Counted from the first letter of the stretch, positions 27,831-38,740 are shown. The stretch is DNA of 64,000 nt from an uncultured Thermoguttaceae bacterium (GCA_937951625.1 CALFBP010000060.1:1-64000), one strand, 5' to 3'. Translations and numbers: made by a program. Notes: generated from the letters alone by a model not told the origin.

Positions 27831-29690
27831 ATGTTCGAGGCTTGGCTGACGTTGGTGGTGGTTCTGCTGGTGCTGGGACTGCTGTCGACTTCGCGAGTCT
27901 CGCCCGACTTGGCCTTGGGCGGGGGCCTGATGGTGCTGCTTTTGTGCGGGGTGATCCAGACCGACGAGGCCCTTGCCGGGTTCGCCAACGAGGGCATGAT
28001 TACGGTCGGTTTGCTGTTCGTCGTCAGCGCCGGGATGGTCGAAACTGGCGCGGTCACTTGGTTGGCGGAGCGACTGTTTGGCCGTCCCAAATCGACCTTC
28101 CGCGCGCTTTGGCGGATGATGCTTCCCACCGCGGGACTGAGCGCCTTCATGAACAACACCCCGTTGGTCGCCATGCTCATCCCCGCCGTCAATGATTGGG
28201 CGAAACAACATCGCATCCCGGCCTCGAAGCTGTTGTTGCCGCTGAGCTATGCCTCGATCCTGGGCGGCGTCTGCACCCTGATCGGCACGAGCACGAACCT
28301 GGTGGTCAACGGGATGTTGATCCGGGCCCACGACGCGCCCAAGGTGGCCGACGCGGCGGCGGCCATTCCCCGAGGGCTGGGAATGTTTGATATTGCCTGG
28401 GTAGGCGTGCCCTGCGCCTTGGCCGGCATGGCCTTCGTCGCCCTGACCAGCCGATTCTTGCTGCCCAACCGCCGACCCTCGATTGCCTCGGTTGCCGATC
28501 CCCGCGAATACACCATCGAAATGGTGGTGGAACCGGGTAGTCCCCTGGTCGACAAGTCGGTCGAAGAGGCGGGGCTCCGCCACTTGCCTGGTTTGTTTCT
28601 CGCGGAAATTTCCCGTGAGGGGGTCACCTTGCCGGCCGTGGGGCCGGAAGAAAAGCTTCGGGGCAACGACCATTTGGTGTTCGTGGGGATCGTCGATTCG
28701 GTGGTCGATCTGCAAAAGATTCGCGGCCTGACGCCCGCTACGAACCAGGTCTTCAAGCTCGATTCGCCCCGCTCGCAGCGGTGCTTGATCGAGGCCGTGG
28801 CCAGCAGCAGTTGTCCCGTTGTCGGCAAGACCATCCGCGACGGTCGCTTCCGCTCGCTTTACAACGCGGTGGTGATCGCCGTCGCCCGGCACGGTGAACG
28901 GGTGCGGGGAAAGATCGGCGACATCGTGCTCCGCGCAGGCGACACGCTTTTGCTGGAGGCCCATCCTTCGTTTGTCAAAGAAAACCGCAACAACCGACAT
29001 TTCTACCTGATCAGCCAAGTCGAAAATTCCAGCCCGCCACGCTACGACAAGGCGCCGTTGGCCTTGGGCATCGTGCTGGGCATGGTGTTGTTGGTCACCA
29101 TCAGCGAGGCGCTGGGCGCCGTGAAGCTCACGTTGGGCAACAACACGCTTGACCTGGGCCAAATCACGATGTTCAAAGGCGCCATGATCGCCGCGGCGCT
29201 GATGGTCGTCACACGGTGCGTGCGGATCGAAGAGGCGAGGCGAACCATCGACTGGGAAGTGCTGGTGGCCATTGCCTGCTCGCTGGGCATTGGCTTGGCC
29301 CTGGATCGCAGCGGGGCGGCCGACATGGTGACCGACGCCGTTTTCCGCGGCTTGGGTGAAAACCCGTGGCTGGCCCTGGCGATGATCTATGCCGTCACGC
29401 TGTTGGCCACCGAAATCCTCACCAACAACGCTGCGGCCGCGCTGATGTTCCCCTTCGCCATGGCCACTGCCGCCCACCTGGGGGCCGACGTCCGACCGTT
29501 CGTGATCTGCGTCATGGTGGCGGCCTCGTGCGGCTTCGCCACCCCCATCGGCTATCAGACGAACTTGATGGTGTATGGCCCCGGCGGATATCGTTTCGGC
29601 GACTATCTGCGGATTGGCGTGCCATTGGACCTTCTGGTGGGCGCGATTGCCGTGGCAGTTACCCCGCTGGTATGGCCGTTTTATCCTTGA
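27831..29690 (+). CDS. SLC13/DASS-family anion symporter with internal RCK/TrkA-C domains
   Basis: 'LIGTSTNLVVNGML' and 'AAALMFPFAMATAAHLGADVRPFVICVMVAASCGFATPIGYQTNLMVYGPGGYRFGDYLRIG' typical of SLC13, with a TrkA-C-like middle. ATG at 27831. Confidence 0.93.
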   Translation: MFEAWLTLVVVLLVLGLLSTSRVSPDLALGGGLMVLLLCGVIQTDEALAGFANEGMITVGLLFVVSAGMVETGAVTWLAERLFGRPKSTFRALWRMMLPTAGLSAFMNNTPLVAMLIPAVNDWAKQHRIPASKLLLPLSYASILGGVCTLIGTSTNLVVNGMLIRAHDAPKVADAAAAIPRGLGMFDIAWVGVPCALAGMAFVALTSRFLLPNRRPSIASVADPREYTIEMVVEPGSPLVDKSVEEAGLRHLPGLFLAEISREGVTLPAVGPEEKLRGNDHLVFVGIVDSVVDLQKIRGLTPATNQVFKLDSPRSQRCLIEAVASSSCPVVGKTIRDGRFRSLYNAVVIAVARHGERVRGKIGDIVLRAGDTLLLEAHPSFVKENRNNRHFYLISQVENSSPPRYDKAPLALGIVLGMVLLVTISEALGAVKLTLGNNTLDLGQITMFKGAMIAAALMVVTRCVRIEEARRTIDWEVLVAIACSLGIGLALDRSGAADMVTDAVFRGLGENPWLALAMIYAVTLLATEILTNNAAAALMFPFAMATAAHLGADVRPFVICVMVAASCGFATPIGYQTNLMVYGPGGYRFGDYLRIGVPLDLLVGAIAVAVTPLVWPFYP

Positions 29691-29768
29691 CGCCCCCCTT
29701 GCCAATCGCTGTTGGATGCGGCGTGGCCGCCTTTTGGCGACGAACCGGTGCCTGTCAACGCCATCGCA

Positions 29769-31019
29769 TCACGGCAAGAATCCACGCGCCACCATGGCCA
29801 TGCAGACGTTCCTCACGGCCAGATACATGGAGGCATCTCGAGGTCGCAGCTTGCCGTCTGTCGCTGTTTTCATCACCAACTGGAATTTTTCCTTCATGCG
29901 GTTTTCCAAACGGCTTCGCACTTCCTCTTCGGTCATTTGTTCTTGCTGGGTCTCCTGCGTGTATTCCAGATAGGAGGCATAGACGCCGCCGGCGTTGCAA
30001 AGAATGTCTGGTATCACGAACACGTTGCGTCGGGCAAGGATTTCGTCGGCCTCGGGCGTGGTCGGACCGTTCGCCCCTTCGGCGATGATCTTCGCTTGGA
30101 TCCTGGCGGCGTTTTTTCCAGTAATCTGGTTGGCTGTCGCCGCGGGCACCAGCACGTCGCACGGCGCTTCCAAAAGGGCTGAACCGTCGATATCCTTGCC
30201 GCCGTCGAACCCTTTGACGGAACCGGTCTTCTGGACATGCCCATCGAGTTTGACGAGGTTCAACCCTTTGGCATTGATCGTCGCGCCGTACATATCGGAG
30301 ACGCCAACGATCTTCATCCCGAGTCTTGCTAACTCACGGGCAGCGACTCCGCCCACGTTGCCGTATCCTTGCACGATGGCGGTCGCCCCCTTCACCTTCT
30401 TACCCAACAGTTTCAAGGCCTCGCAGGTCGCCACGGCCACTCCACGACCGGTCGCCTCCCGTCTGCCGGGCAGCCCGCCCAGAATCACCGGTTTGCCCGT
30501 GATGTAACACCCCTGCGTCGTGGCCAGCCCTTGGGAATACGAAATGGCATCCTTCATGTGCCCCATGTCCTTCTCGTTGGTGCCCATGTCCGGGGCGGGC
30601 ACATACACGAGCGGGTGGATATGTCGATGGGCATTCCGCGCGAAACTCCGAATCAGGATTTCCTTGTCTTGGGCCGAAAGCTTGGTGGGATCCGCGACAA
30701 TTCCACTCTTTCCACCACCGAAGGGCACTCCGATCAACGCACATTTCCAAGACATTTCCATGGCCAACGCGCTGACGTCATCCAGCGTGACATTCGGGGC
30801 CATGCGGATTCCGCCTTTGGCTGGCCCCAGCGTGTTGCAGTGTTGCACCACGTAGGCCGTGACCACGTGGACTCGGCCGTCGGAAAATAGCGGCGACAAC
30901 CGCAATTCGATTTTTTCTTTCCAACACCGCAAACGCGTGAAAACCGCTTCGTCGAACTCGCCCTTCAGAAGCGGCACCGTCCTGTCAAAGTTCACCAAAG
31001 CGTGCGCCAGCATGGACAT
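29769..31019 (-). CDS. Glu/Leu/Phe/Val dehydrogenase (glutamate dehydrogenase-like)
   Basis: 'GPAKGGIRMAPNVTLDDVSALAMEMSWKCALIGVPFGGGKSGI', 'VYVPAPDMGTNEKDM', 'AIVQGYGNVGGVAARELARLGMKIVGVSD'. Probable start ATG at 31019. Confidence 0.95.
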   Translation of the reverse strand: MSMLAHALVNFDRTVPLLKGEFDEAVFTRLRCWKEKIELRLSPLFSDGRVHVVTAYVVQHCNTLGPAKGGIRMAPNVTLDDVSALAMEMSWKCALIGVPFGGGKSGIVADPTKLSAQDKEILIRSFARNAHRHIHPLVYVPAPDMGTNEKDMGHMKDAISYSQGLATTQGCYITGKPVILGGLPGRREATGRGVAVATCEALKLLGKKVKGATAIVQGYGNVGGVAARELARLGMKIVGVSDMYGATINAKGLNLVKLDGHVQKTGSVKGFDGGKDIDGSALLEAPCDVLVPAATANQITGKNAARIQAKIIAEGANGPTTPEADEILARRNVFVIPDILCNAGGVYASYLEYTQETQQEQMTEEEVRSRLENRMKEKFQLVMKTATDGKLRPRDASMYLAVRNVCMAMVARGFLP

Positions 31020-31258
31020 TGTGTTTTCATCCGTGGATGTGTATCTGTTGTTGCGGCCTACTACCCGAAAACGTATCTTGGAGCGACCTTGCGTGGGCTG
31101 GTCGCCCAACATCGCCTGATGAGCAGGCGGGGCGCTTCAGGTTCGTCTTTACTGTCGCAGGCGCGGCCTGTCAACCATGGGAACCTTTTTTAAGGGAGTC
31201 TATTTCTTCCTCGGTTAGGCCGGATCGCCTGAGAGACAAACCCCTTGAGAGACATGGC

Positions 31259-33250
31259 ATGAATCCGAGAATCTCTTCGAGCCTCGCATTGACCACCATT
31301 CAGGCGGCATGGGCCGTCCGAGGGGCTGTCTGGGCCGTTGCGCTGGTAATGGCCGTTTTGGAAACGGATGCCCTCGCCCTGAAGGCGGTGGCCGCGGAGC
31401 GGCCGAATCGGCTGTACTTCGCGTACCGTTCCTTTTGGCCCGAGTTCGCCGCCATGCGGCAATTCAAAGAAGCCGGCGTCCACACGATCTGCCTCTTCCC
31501 GGCGAACACCGCCAATTCGCTGGGCCAGCCGTATTGCAAATACCCGCCCGTCTGGCGATGGTTCGGCAAGTACGACTTCGATTCGCTCGACAAGCAGTTC
31601 GCCGAGGTGCTCGCCGTCAATCCTGAGGCGGAATTCATCTGCATGATCGACTTGAACACCCCGCTGTGGCTCCAGCGACAATTGAGCCTTCGCGGGCAAA
31701 GCGCCGAGTGCGAAAGTTTCACCATGCTGAGCTGCGCCTGCGCGAATCCGGATTGGCGCAAGGCGACTGGCGAATACCTCGAGGCGTTCGTCAAGCACAC
31801 CGAAGCGCGACACGGAGACCGGATTGTGGCCTATCTCTTGGCCTGCGGCCAAACCGACGAGTGGATGGACTACAGCCGCGGCGTCGCGGGACGGATGAAA
31901 ACGAGGGCTTGGCAAAACTGGCTGCAATCGCATGGCAAGAAGGAAACGCCGATTCCCGCCTGGGACCGCCTCGACCGGGCCTCGTTCGAAAATCTGATCC
32001 GCGATCCGGCAACCGAACAAGACGTGGTAGATTACGCCCAGTTCACGAGCGATTTGGTCGCGAATACGGTGCTCGAATTCGCCGCCCGGACCCGAGCCAT
32101 GGTGCCTCGTCGACGTCAAATCGGGGTGTTCTTCGGGTACATCTTGGAACTCACGCAGTCGCGCCTGGTCTGGTCGGGCCACCTGGAATATGAGCGGCTT
32201 CTGCGGTCGCCCGACATCGACTTCTTCGTCAGCCCAGGAACTTACGGCGACCGGCCCATGGGCGGGGGCAGCGGCTTTATGACGCCCTACGGTTCGCTTC
32301 GCCTCGCTGGAAAAGGCTTTCTTCACGAAATCGACCACCGCACGCCGACCTACAACGTCCATCTCGATGAATTCGTGTCGATCGGCTGGATGGTTCCCTG
32401 GAAGGACCAGGCGGAGACCACCGCCGGATTGAAACGCGAATTCGCCCTGGCCATCGTGAATCAAACCTCGCTGTGGTGCTTCGACATGTGGGGAGGCGTG
32501 TTTCAAACGACGGAGACCATGAAATTGGTGGAACAAGGCAAACAACTCTGGGACCGATTTACCGCCCAGCGGCTGCGGAGTCGGGCGGAAGTCGCGTTGG
32601 TAGCGGACCCGCACAGCGCCCGATACATCAATGACCTGCACCCGGCGGCCAGTCAGATCTATCAGGCGACTCGCAACAAGCTCAACCGGCTGGGGGCCCC
32701 CTTCGAGGTGTTTTCCTTCAACGATTTGGCAAGCGTCGATCTGCGGCCCTATCGGTTGCTCGTTTTCCCGGGCCTATTCGTCCTCACTCCCGAGAAGCTC
32801 GCGGTGCTCCAGCAGCACGTGTTTCGCGATGGTCGAACGGTCCTGTTCGTCTATGCGCCGGGAATCTGCGACGGAAAGAGTCTCGACCCGGAACGCGTCA
32901 AGGCGTTGACCGGAGTTTCCTTCAAGTCGCCTGGCGTCCACAAGACGCCACGGGCGGGTTGGACCTCGGTCTACGTGCCGCGCTACGAAGACCTCACGCC
33001 GGAAGTCTTGCGCCAGGCCGCGGTCGAGGCGGGCGTCACGATTTATTGTCAGGACCCGCTCCCCGTCTATGCCAATGAACGCCTCCTCGCTATCCATACG
33101 GCACAGGGCGGCGAGAAGACCATCACATTGCCTGCCGACTGCCGCGAAGTCCAGGAACTGTTTACTGGCGCGAAGCTGCCCGTGACCCAGCGGCGTTTCC
33201 GCTATGTTTTTCAAACCCCCGACACTGCCCTGTTTGAACTGATCCCGTAA
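31259..33250 (+). CDS. Secreted GH42-like beta-galactosidase fold protein
   Basis: 'NRLYFAYRSFWPEFAAMRQFKEAGVHTICLFPANTANSLG', an N-terminal TIM-barrel and a C-terminal trimerisation-like domain 'YRLLVFPGLFVLTPEKLAVLQQHVFRDGRTVLFVYAPGI'. Confidence 0.65.
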   Translation: MNPRISSSLALTTIQAAWAVRGAVWAVALVMAVLETDALALKAVAAERPNRLYFAYRSFWPEFAAMRQFKEAGVHTICLFPANTANSLGQPYCKYPPVWRWFGKYDFDSLDKQFAEVLAVNPEAEFICMIDLNTPLWLQRQLSLRGQSAECESFTMLSCACANPDWRKATGEYLEAFVKHTEARHGDRIVAYLLACGQTDEWMDYSRGVAGRMKTRAWQNWLQSHGKKETPIPAWDRLDRASFENLIRDPATEQDVVDYAQFTSDLVANTVLEFAARTRAMVPRRRQIGVFFGYILELTQSRLVWSGHLEYERLLRSPDIDFFVSPGTYGDRPMGGGSGFMTPYGSLRLAGKGFLHEIDHRTPTYNVHLDEFVSIGWMVPWKDQAETTAGLKREFALAIVNQTSLWCFDMWGGVFQTTETMKLVEQGKQLWDRFTAQRLRSRAEVALVADPHSARYINDLHPAASQIYQATRNKLNRLGAPFEVFSFNDLASVDLRPYRLLVFPGLFVLTPEKLAVLQQHVFRDGRTVLFVYAPGICDGKSLDPERVKALTGVSFKSPGVHKTPRAGWTSVYVPRYEDLTPEVLRQAAVEAGVTIYCQDPLPVYANERLLAIHTAQGGEKTITLPADCREVQELFTGAKLPVTQRRFRYVFQTPDTALFELIP

Positions 33251-33752
33251 TCCCGACGCGAGGCCATTCCAGACGGCACTGGGGGGAAGGTCGCGGAACA
33301 GCGGAACACTCGAAAAAACTCCCTTCGGCAATCGGACCGGCTTGCATTGCAGGGGGGCGCCGAGGCGGGCCAAGCGGGCGGCGGGTGGTTCGGGTCTCAA
33401 TCACAACCCGAGGGGCGGGCCCCGCCCTTGAACCTTACTCTTCCCAAAGCTACAGTGACAGCCGTCGTGCGGAATCCTATGCGGACTCTGAAGGATCGCA
33501 AGGCTTGATTTCAGCCTCGTTGGTTGCCTTCTCCGGCAGCAAGCTGGATAATGCTAACCTTGCGGGCAGCATACAAGCCGTGCCCGGCAAACATCGTTTA
33601 CCTGACGTCGCGTAGGCGATCGTTGACCCGGTCAGGCCAGGTCAAGCGACTCGGGATGACGTGGCGTGTCGGGGATTGCGATTTGTCTTGTCGGCGGCGA
33701 TCGAGCCTACTTTGTCGAGCGGAACCTGAAAAAAAGGAGGCCATCTCTCCGC

Positions 33753-34271
33753 ATGCCACAGATCGATGTGAAACACGCCCTTCAGCCCGGCGAAGCAATC
33801 GCCAAGGTAGTTTGGCCCACGATCGGGGCAACACGATGGGGGCGCTTCGTTGGCCAACTTTGCGCCATTCGGCTGGGGGTGGGAAGGATTTTCACGTTGG
33901 GCAATCTTTTGGCCCTGGCAACCATTCCCATCAGCCTCGCCGTGTTCTTTTGGCAACTGATGCCTGGCGTGATTCGCCGCTACGCTTTGACCAACCGCAG
34001 GGTCATTGTCTTCAAGGGACTTGCGCGAATCGAAGAACGCTCGATCGGCCTTGATGAATTCGAGGCGATTGAAATCCGGCTTCTGCCCGGCCAACAGTGG
34101 CTCCGCTCGGGCGAAATGATCTTCCTCCGCGAGGGTCAGGAGGTCTTTCGGTTGTCGGGCGTGCCGAGGCCGGAGATTTTTCGGGCGATCTGCCTGAAAC
34201 AGCAGGCCACGATGCTGGCCATGCGCGACGTGATGTCCACCCCGGGTGTCGCGGCTGCTACGCCTGCCTGA
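33753..34271 (+). CDS. Bacterial PH-domain (bPH2-like) membrane protein
   Basis: Hydrophobic segment 'LGNLLALATIPISLAVFFWQL' then 'RRYALTNRRVIVFKGLARIEERSIGLDEFEAIEIR'. Confidence 0.7.
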   Translation: MPQIDVKHALQPGEAIAKVVWPTIGATRWGRFVGQLCAIRLGVGRIFTLGNLLALATIPISLAVFFWQLMPGVIRRYALTNRRVIVFKGLARIEERSIGLDEFEAIEIRLLPGQQWLRSGEMIFLREGQEVFRLSGVPRPEIFRAICLKQQATMLAMRDVMSTPGVAAATPA

Positions 34272-35321
34272 CTATTCCGCGGAAGTGATGGGGTACGTGC
34301 GTGCGAGGTCCGGAGAAAGGGAAACCGGTTCCGCAGAGGGCTCCGAACCGACCGGCGGCAAGTGGCGGACTTGCGAGGACTTCGTTCCTAATTGTCCGAT
34401 AAACTGAAAACCGGCCATCGCCTTGTCGGCTGCATCCGCCGGGCGGTGGTTTCGGCCGGCGGGACGCGCGATAGGCACCAGCGGCGCGGCCGTGGGGGCC
34501 TGTTTGTCGCGTTGGAAAGAGTCGGTTGAAATCCCGGATGGGGCGGATCGTTGAAAATCCTCTGATTTCTGTTGCTGTGATCCGCTTTTGAGTCCCTTGC
34601 CGATTGCCGATTCTGGGCTGGGGGCCTCGTATCCCGCGCCAAATTCCTGGACAGCATAGGGATCGTAGCTCGACGTGGCCTCTTTGGCAGCCAATGCGGC
34701 TTTCGACACGCTAAACTCCTGGGTGGAGCGAGCCGTGTCGGCTGACGCCCGGGAACCCGATTTCAGAAGGTCCGCGGAGTCTTCGGATTCCGCGGATCGC
34801 GTGTTTACGGTATCGGATTCTCCCGCATCGCGCGAGGACCCAAGGGACTTGGGCCAGGAGAGCGATTTTGCCCCTTGCGGCGGTTCCGTACCGAAGGCTT
34901 TGGACTTTGAAGCCCTATTGGCGTCTGATGATGTCGCGGTGAGTGTTTGGCTGTCGTCTGACTTTGCTCCGAGCGAGAACTCGCTGGCCGCTTCGACGTG
35001 CCTTGGATTGTATCCGGGCTGCTCGGTCGCTGAGCTGCGATTCAAGCCGGTTCCAAAAGAATTGACCGAGGGCATGGAACAAATTCCGTTCTTGCAATCG
35101 GCGGAGCCGCGGAGGTTCGAGGTCTGAAAAGCGGCCGGCGGGGCTTGCTTGTGCTCCGTGAAAGCAGACCCCGGCTTTTCCGATGGTTTCAAGTCTTTTG
35201 CTTGGGAAGGCGAGGAAATGGCGGCAACCATTTCTCGGACGACAGGATACCGGTACGTGTTGAAAGCGATGCAGGAAGCAGCCGCCGCGAGCACGGCCAG
35301 CGCTTGTCGGATTTTGGGCAT
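34272..35321 (-). CDS. Hypothetical Ser/Ala-rich, probably disordered exported or anchored protein
   Basis: N-terminal hydrophobic stretch 'MPKIRQALAVLAAAASCIAF' from the ATG at 35321, followed by about 320 aa of Ser/Ala/Pro-rich sequence. Confidence 0.5.
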   Translation of the reverse strand: MPKIRQALAVLAAAASCIAFNTYRYPVVREMVAAISSPSQAKDLKPSEKPGSAFTEHKQAPPAAFQTSNLRGSADCKNGICSMPSVNSFGTGLNRSSATEQPGYNPRHVEAASEFSLGAKSDDSQTLTATSSDANRASKSKAFGTEPPQGAKSLSWPKSLGSSRDAGESDTVNTRSAESEDSADLLKSGSRASADTARSTQEFSVSKAALAAKEATSSYDPYAVQEFGAGYEAPSPESAIGKGLKSGSQQQKSEDFQRSAPSGISTDSFQRDKQAPTAAPLVPIARPAGRNHRPADAADKAMAGFQFIGQLGTKSSQVRHLPPVGSEPSAEPVSLSPDLARTYPITSAE

Positions 35322-35869
35322 GGGAGTCGCTCCGCGTTGGACGCTCGTTGCGCAAGGCTCGAACCGGAGAGACCCATCCGTGGAACGATTCGTGGCAGGT
35401 TCCGCCCGACTCCTTTTTCCGTCCGTCGTGAGGTCGGTCCAGGAAACCATACACCCTGTGCAGCCCGCGGCAAGCGAGCGAAGCTTCCTCAACCGTGGTT
35501 TGGTCCGTTGTCGTAGAGGATCGTGGGGGCTAGGAAAAGTTTTCCGGAGGCGTTCTCGGGTTTTCTCTTTACCGTGGCAATCAGACCCTCGGGCTTGGCG
35601 TTTTTCCCCTTGAGCGGAAGCGACCAATCGTGGTAGTGAGAGAATAGGAGTGAGTGAAACACTCCCCTATGGGGGTACCTACAACGCGGTGTGCTGGTTA
35701 TCATTAAAGTGGATTGGTTTTACCGGTCGTTCGCACTGTCTTATCGCAATCACCAGTCGCTTTCTGCGTTTTTTCAACCACGTTAAGGGCCAACGAGCTG
35801 CCTTTGCCGCGTTGGAACTTGGGCCAGCGTTCCTATCCGCGCTTTGGCGAATTGGAGGTTTGCGCGTGT

Positions 35870-37399
35870 ATGGGAACTGGCAATCTTGAGCGGTTTGTAA
35901 CGGCGCTCTACGAATCAGAAATCTTACCCGCTGCTGAGATCCAGGCTTTTTTCGACAGCCTCGGAGAAGAGGAGTGTCCAGCCAGCGCCGAGGATTTGGC
36001 CGGCCAGATGATCCGGCGCGGGATGCTGACTTCGTTTCAGGCGAAGGCGTTGCTCGACGGCAAGGCCCGAGGCTTGGTCCTCGGAAGCTACCTCGTTCTG
36101 GATCGGCTGGGCAAAGGGGGCATGAGCCGGCTATTCCGCTGCATGCACCGGCAGATGAAGCGGGTGGTGGCACTGAAGGTGCTGCCGCCAAGCTCGATGA
36201 AGTCGCCGCAATCGGTCGAGCGTTTCCAGCGCGAAGTCGAGGCCATGGCGCGGCTCTCGCATCCCAACGTCGTCACCGCGTTCGACGCGGGCGAAGACAA
36301 AGGCCTCCGCTTTCTGGCCATGGAATATGTGGACGGGAGCGACCTCGGTTCTCTGATCGCGGATCGCGGACCGCTGCCAGTGATGACCGCCGTGGAATAC
36401 GTGTTGCAGGCGGCGCAGGGACTGGAATACGCCCATTGGCACGGCATGATCCATCGCGATGTCAAGCCGGAGAACCTGATTCTCGACTGGCGGGGGATCG
36501 TAAAAGTCCTGGACCTAGGAATCGTCGGGCTGGTGGATGGCCTTTCGGAACCGGGCAAAAGCGAGTCGGCGCCACCTCCCGAAGAGCGCGTCGCTTATGG
36601 CACGCCCGACTATATGGCGCCCGAGTTACTGACCAACTCGGCCCCGTTGGGTCCGGGCTGTGACATTTACAGCCTGGGCTGCACGCTTCATTATTTGCTT
36701 TTGGGCCGCCCGGTCTTCCAAGGCGACACGCCCGAGGCCAAGCTCCTGGCCCATCAACATTCCCCGATCCCCTCGCTCCGCGCACGTCGTTCGGATGTGC
36801 CAGTCGCCCTGGACTGCCTGTTCCAGCAGATGCTGGCGAAGCGGCCGGAGGATCGACCAGCAACGATGAGCGACGTGATCCTGCAACTCCAAAAGTGCCG
36901 AGCGTTGCTGGCAGCAACCAATCGTGAAGCGAATCATTTCTACACGATCCTTGACGGCCCCAGCGACGTCCACAACGCGGAAACCCTGCCGCTTCGGCTT
37001 CCCAACAGCGGCTCGGCGCCCGAGACCCAATCCGCGCCGAAGCGACCCGCCAAACCGCGACGCCGGCTTGTTCGTATCTTGGCTGGATTGGCTGTGACGG
37101 GAGTTCTCTTCCTGGGCATACTGTTGGGATTCGCGTGGCGCGATTGGGGACGGGGACGCCTGGTGCTCGATGTTCAAGGGCCGCACGTGGCGGTACAAGT
37201 GCGGGACGCTTCTGGCGATATCGTGGTGGATTGCCCGTCGGCTTCCGGCCGGCTTGAGTTTACCCTCCCCGCTGGCTTTTACCGGCTCGTCGTCCGTAGC
37301 CGCGATGCCGAGCAAGTGAACGAGACGATCGAACTCCCCGTCAGCCAGAGCGTCGTTATCGGAGTGCCGAGCGTGGGAGTCGCGGACAGCTCGCGATAG
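35870..37399 (+). CDS. Hanks-type Ser/Thr protein kinase with C-terminal TM and extracytoplasmic domain
   Basis: 'LVLDRLGKGGMSRLFRCMHRQMKRVVALKVL', 'HGMIHRDVKPENLILDWRGIVKVLDLGI', 'AYGTPDYMAPELL', TM 'ILAGLAVTGVLFLGILLGFAW'. RBS ggagg before the ATG at 35870. Confidence 0.95.
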   Translation: MGTGNLERFVTALYESEILPAAEIQAFFDSLGEEECPASAEDLAGQMIRRGMLTSFQAKALLDGKARGLVLGSYLVLDRLGKGGMSRLFRCMHRQMKRVVALKVLPPSSMKSPQSVERFQREVEAMARLSHPNVVTAFDAGEDKGLRFLAMEYVDGSDLGSLIADRGPLPVMTAVEYVLQAAQGLEYAHWHGMIHRDVKPENLILDWRGIVKVLDLGIVGLVDGLSEPGKSESAPPPEERVAYGTPDYMAPELLTNSAPLGPGCDIYSLGCTLHYLLLGRPVFQGDTPEAKLLAHQHSPIPSLRARRSDVPVALDCLFQQMLAKRPEDRPATMSDVILQLQKCRALLAATNREANHFYTILDGPSDVHNAETLPLRLPNSGSAPETQSAPKRPAKPRRRLVRILAGLAVTGVLFLGILLGFAWRDWGRGRLVLDVQGPHVAVQVRDASGDIVVDCPSASGRLEFTLPAGFYRLVVRSRDAEQVNETIELPVSQSVVIGVPSVGVADSSR

Positions 37400-37543
37400 T
37401 CCGCCAGTCCCACGCTCCGAGAGTGCTCGGCGAGGCATTGGCGTGGGTTGCCGCTGAGATAGAACAGCTTCTTTCCAACGCCACGACCTGGCGCGACTGA
37501 GAGGCCAAACGACTCGCTCCTCTCTACCTGCTTTCTTCCAAAT

Positions 37544-38740
37544 TTACAGCAGCCCTTCAAGAATCTCCGTAAGTTCCGCGTCGGAGAGGTCGCGGGGGTT
37601 GCCGCTCATGCTGCTGCCGCGGGAATCGCGCACGATGGCGGGGATTTGGTCTGACCGGACCCCGATCTGGGAAAGGCGTCGGGGCACGCCCACCCGATCG
37701 CATAAAGCGGAAACGGCGTCGATCAAAAAGTCCACCGCTGCGCCGGGCGAACGAAACGTACGATCGTGGAAAAGCCGTTGCGAGATTTGGGCAAGTTCGG
37801 CTTGACGCACGGAGCGATTCACCCGAAGGGCCACGGGCAGCAAAAGGGCGCAGGCCACGCCGTGGGCCACGCGGCAATGCACGCCCAGGGCGGCAGCCAC
37901 GCCGTGAGCCATGCCCAGGCCGGAATTGGCCAGGCACATTCCCGAAAGTAGGGCCGCATGAGCCATCGCCTCCCGAGCTGGCCGCGAGCCACCGTTCTCC
38001 ACCGCCTCGGCAATCGCCCCCCAAGCCCGCTGGAGTCCGTCCAGGGCCAACGCCTGGGGGATGGGTTGGGCCTTTCGGGAGATGAAGCTTTCGATCAGTT
38101 GCGTGATGGCGTCCATGCCGCTGGCCGCGGTGACGCTTCGTGGAACGGTCAGCGTCAATTCCGGATCAACCAGCGCCGTCCAAGGCATGATCTTCTCTGA
38201 ACGGAGACTCTTCTTGAACGGTGGATCGTAGCTGGAAATCACCGCATTGCGAGTGGCTTCGGCCCCCGTGCCCGCCGTGGTGGGCACCGCCAACACGGGA
38301 AGCGGGTCGGCACGCAGCTTCAAATCGCGGCCGACGTTTTCCAGATAATCCTTGACCGTGGGGCTTTCGTCGTTGGTGGCCATCGCGGCAACGGCCTTTC
38401 CCAAGTCGATGGCAGCCCCGCCTCCTACGGCCAGCACGAAATCGCCCGGCTGCGGTTTGTGTTCGCGGACCACGGCCGCCGCGTGGTCCACGTCGCCGAC
38501 CTCCGGTTCATGCTCGATCGTCGCCAAGACGACGGACCGCACGCCTTCCTTGGTCATTGACTCCAGCATCTGGCCGAGAATGCCGTTGACCACGAGCGTC
38601 TCGGCCCCGCATACGACGAACGCCCGGCGTCCCAACGCCCGCGACAGGCTTCCCAACTCGCGGCGACGCCCCCAACCGAAGACGATTCGCCGTGGGGCGA
38701 CGAATTCATACTGAACAGACGCCTCGCTTGCCATCGCCAC
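37544..38740 (-). CDS. Iron-containing alcohol dehydrogenase
   Basis: 'FVLAVGGGAAIDLGKAVAAM', 'VPTTAGTGAEATRNAVIS', 'ASGMDAITQLIESFIS', 'GMAHGVAAALGVHCRVAHGVACALLLP'. Confidence 0.92.
   Translation of the reverse strand: MAMASEASVQYEFVAPRRIVFGWGRRRELGSLSRALGRRAFVVCGAETLVVNGILGQMLESMTKEGVRSVVLATIEHEPEVGDVDHAAAVVREHKPQPGDFVLAVGGGAAIDLGKAVAAMATNDESPTVKDYLENVGRDLKLRADPLPVLAVPTTAGTGAEATRNAVISSYDPPFKKSLRSEKIMPWTALVDPELTLTVPRSVTAASGMDAITQLIESFISRKAQPIPQALALDGLQRAWGAIAEAVENGGSRPAREAMAHAALLSGMCLANSGLGMAHGVAAALGVHCRVAHGVACALLLPVALRVNRSVRQAELAQISQRLFHDRTFRSPGAAVDFLIDAVSALCDRVGVPRRLSQIGVRSDQIPAIVRDSRGSSMSGNPRDLSDAELTEILEGLL

Noticed and set aside
27753-29705. 650-aa minus-strand ORF opposite the SLC13 transporter
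   Set aside because: It is antisense to a clear SLC13 gene, and its His/Gln/Gly/Asp-rich composition is the usual shadow ORF of high-GC coding DNA.
31190-32641. 483-aa minus-strand ORF opposite the GH42-like gene
   Set aside because: Antisense shadow; composition and lack of domain do not support coding.
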